DNA from: Acidobacteriota bacterium
GTDB lineage: Bacteria; Acidobacteriota; Terriglobia; 20CM-2-55-15
Direction: 5' to 3'
NCBI GenBank assembly: GCA_003222755.1
Contig: QHXA01000032.1
Coordinates: 4,414-18,404 of the forward strand
Length of the DNA stretch: 13,991 nt
The position numbers and the translations under genes are program-made. Below, in pieces: positions 12,932 through 13,991 of this stretch. The notes beneath the pieces were generated by a model, which ran no database searches, was not told where the DNA came from, and was given only the letters and a program-made list of their open reading frames with translations. The first letter of the stretch is position 1, and each line of letters opens with the position of its first letter.

Positions 12932-13991
12932 TTAAAGCTGTTCGACTTCGATTGTTAATCCGTTTACTTTGATCACTCGAACACGAGCGCCGGCCGGAAT
13001 GGGTCTCTCCGAAAACGCATTCCAGTATTCGCCGTGCACCAGAACTTTTCCTTGTTTATGGATATCTGTCTTCGCGACGCCGGCTTCTCCGATCATTCCT
13101 TCTTCACCGACGCTCGATTTGCGACGGTGCGACAGATACACCAATCGAACAAGGACGATGGTGATGACAGCCACGGGAATCGTCACACCCAATGTTGTCG
13201 AAAGCCGCACTCGAAGCTGCGGAATCGGACCTTCGACCAGCATGAGTCCTCCGGCAATCATCGCGATAATTCCGCCAATTGCAAGAAGTCCGTGGCTCGT
13301 GACCGTCGCCTCCAGCACAAACAGAGCGATCGCGAGCACGATCAGCGCAGCACCAGCCCAATTGACCGGCAGCATATTGAAGGCAAAGAGGGCCAAAATA
13401 AGACTGATTGCGCCGATGATGCCGGGCGCTATCAAGCCGGGATGAGTGATCTCCACATATAGGCCCAGCAAGCCTGCAAGAGCAAGTATCAGCGCCAGGT
13501 TCGGGTCTAATACACGCGAGAGGATTCTTTGGCGCGTCGTCATTTCGAAGTTTTGGATAGTTGCGCCCCGCAACTGTAACTTCACAGGCCGATCATCGAA
13601 ACGGCGGATCTCTTTACCGTCATACTGCTCGATGATGCCTTGCGTGTCCGAAATCACGGCGTCGATCAAAGTTTCTTTCAGCGCTTCCTCGGCTGTGAAG
13701 GAGCGGCTCTCGGTTACCGCTAATTCGGCCAATTCAGCGTTCCGGCCGCGTTTGGCTGTGTAGCTCCGAATGTATGCGGACGCGTCGCTGACGATCTTCT
13801 TCTCCATGACATCTTCAATCTTCTGACCAGTTGCCGACACGGGATGCGCCGCGCCCGCGTTGGTGCCGGGCGCCATCACGGCAACATCACCCGCAAGGAG
13901 AATAAAGAAACCGGCGGATGCTGCGCGCGCGCCATTTGGTCCGACCCAGGTGATTACAGGCATGGGCGAGGACAAAACACTTTCGACAATA
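12932..13991 (-). CDS. NfeD-type membrane-bound serine protease (5' end outside window)
   Basis: The frame is open to the right edge; 353 residues are visible and the start and signal peptide lie outside. The first part belongs to the ClpP-like protease domain: 'SPMPVITWVGPNGARAASAG' holds the presumed nucleophile Ser (codon 13918-13916), followed by 'MAPGTNAGAAHPV' and 'VMEKKIVSDASAYIRSYTAK', where one of the paired Lys is the likely general base, and 'RGRNAELAELAVTESRSFTA'. Then come four to five membrane helices ('LALILALAGLLGLYVEITHPG' split region, 'GAISLILALFAFNML', 'AALIVLAIALFVLEA', 'TIPVAVITIVLVRLV') and a C-terminal OB-fold NfeD domain ('GMIGEAGVAKTD' to 'RVIKVNGLTIEVEQL'). This is the long NfeD form (NfeD1b), known to pair with slipin. 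First visible gene of the - strand operon. Membrane protein quality control is the likely role. Confidence 0.93.
   Translation of the reverse strand, partial: IVESVLSSPMPVITWVGPNGARAASAGFFILLAGDVAVMAPGTNAGAAHPVSATGQKIEDVMEKKIVSDASAYIRSYTAKRGRNAELAELAVTESRSFTAEEALKETLIDAVISDTQGIIEQYDGKEIRRFDDRPVKLQLRGATIQNFEMTTRQRILSRVLDPNLALILALAGLLGLYVEITHPGLIAPGIIGAISLILALFAFNMLPVNWAGAALIVLAIALFVLEATVTSHGLLAIGGIIAMIAGGLMLVEGPIPQLRVRLSTTLGVTIPVAVITIVLVRLVYLSHRRKSSVGEEGMIGEAGVAKTDIHKQGKVLVHGEYWNAFSERPIPAGARVRVIKVNGLTIEVEQL

Noticed and set aside
12113..12958. A 281-codon open frame on the + strand
   Set aside because: It lies opposite the slipin gene, has no ribosome binding site and shows no recognisable motif; it is an antisense shadow.

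Overview
The window looks like a piece of an Acidobacteriota chromosome, perhaps close to Solibacter/Bryobacterales. The support is the style of several proteins: a DUF6152 protein beside a secreted 'DGKPNFSGVW' protein, a secreted protein with the 'TPSG..IF.F' / 'NERG(S)DFLITT' tandem C-terminal domain, and many REP-like GC-rich repeats. This assignment is inference; no rRNA or other marker is present.

Left part (1-1184, + strand): the 3' end of an exported DUF6152 protein, followed 8 bases later by a second exported protein whose frame is broken near 580-595. Middle accessory stretch (1203-3474, mostly - strand): a Uma2-type nuclease, a very small HTH protein with its own promoter and Shine-Dalgarno, and a MazF toxin/ribbon-helix-helix antitoxin pair with a 17-bp palindromic operator. 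Decayed gene ends flank the toxin-antitoxin pair on both sides. One is the last 22 codons of a TonB-dependent-receptor-like protein (- strand). The other is the 3' end of a paralogue of the next intact gene (+ strand). The region reads as a patchwork of insertions and deletions.

At 3500-6520 (+) there is a large secreted protein of 1006 residues: signal peptide, Ig-like domain, a GH5-like (clan GH-A) catalytic domain and two copies of a C-terminal beta-rich domain. It converges on the housekeeping block.

Right part (6537-13991, - strand), in order of transcription: nfeD-type membrane protease (runs off the right edge), slipin, SPOR-domain protein, a 156-bp repeat element with 19-bp perfect terminal inverted repeats, lnt (apolipoprotein N-acyltransferase), prfB (release factor 2) with a canonical programmed +1 frameshift, two further copies of the repeat family, and recG. 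NfeD and slipin probably work together in membrane quality control, the SPOR protein at the septum or peptidoglycan, and Lnt in lipoprotein maturation. PrfB and RecG serve translation termination and replication-fork repair. The prfB-recG repeat overlaps the 3' end of prfB and supplies the last residues and the stop codon of RF2.

I found no CRISPR array, tRNA, rRNA, transposase or phage gene. I see no wholly new multi-gene system. The most notable points are the toxin-antitoxin module between two gene remnants, two genes with an apparent leaderless promoter layout, and the repeat family inside the housekeeping operon.
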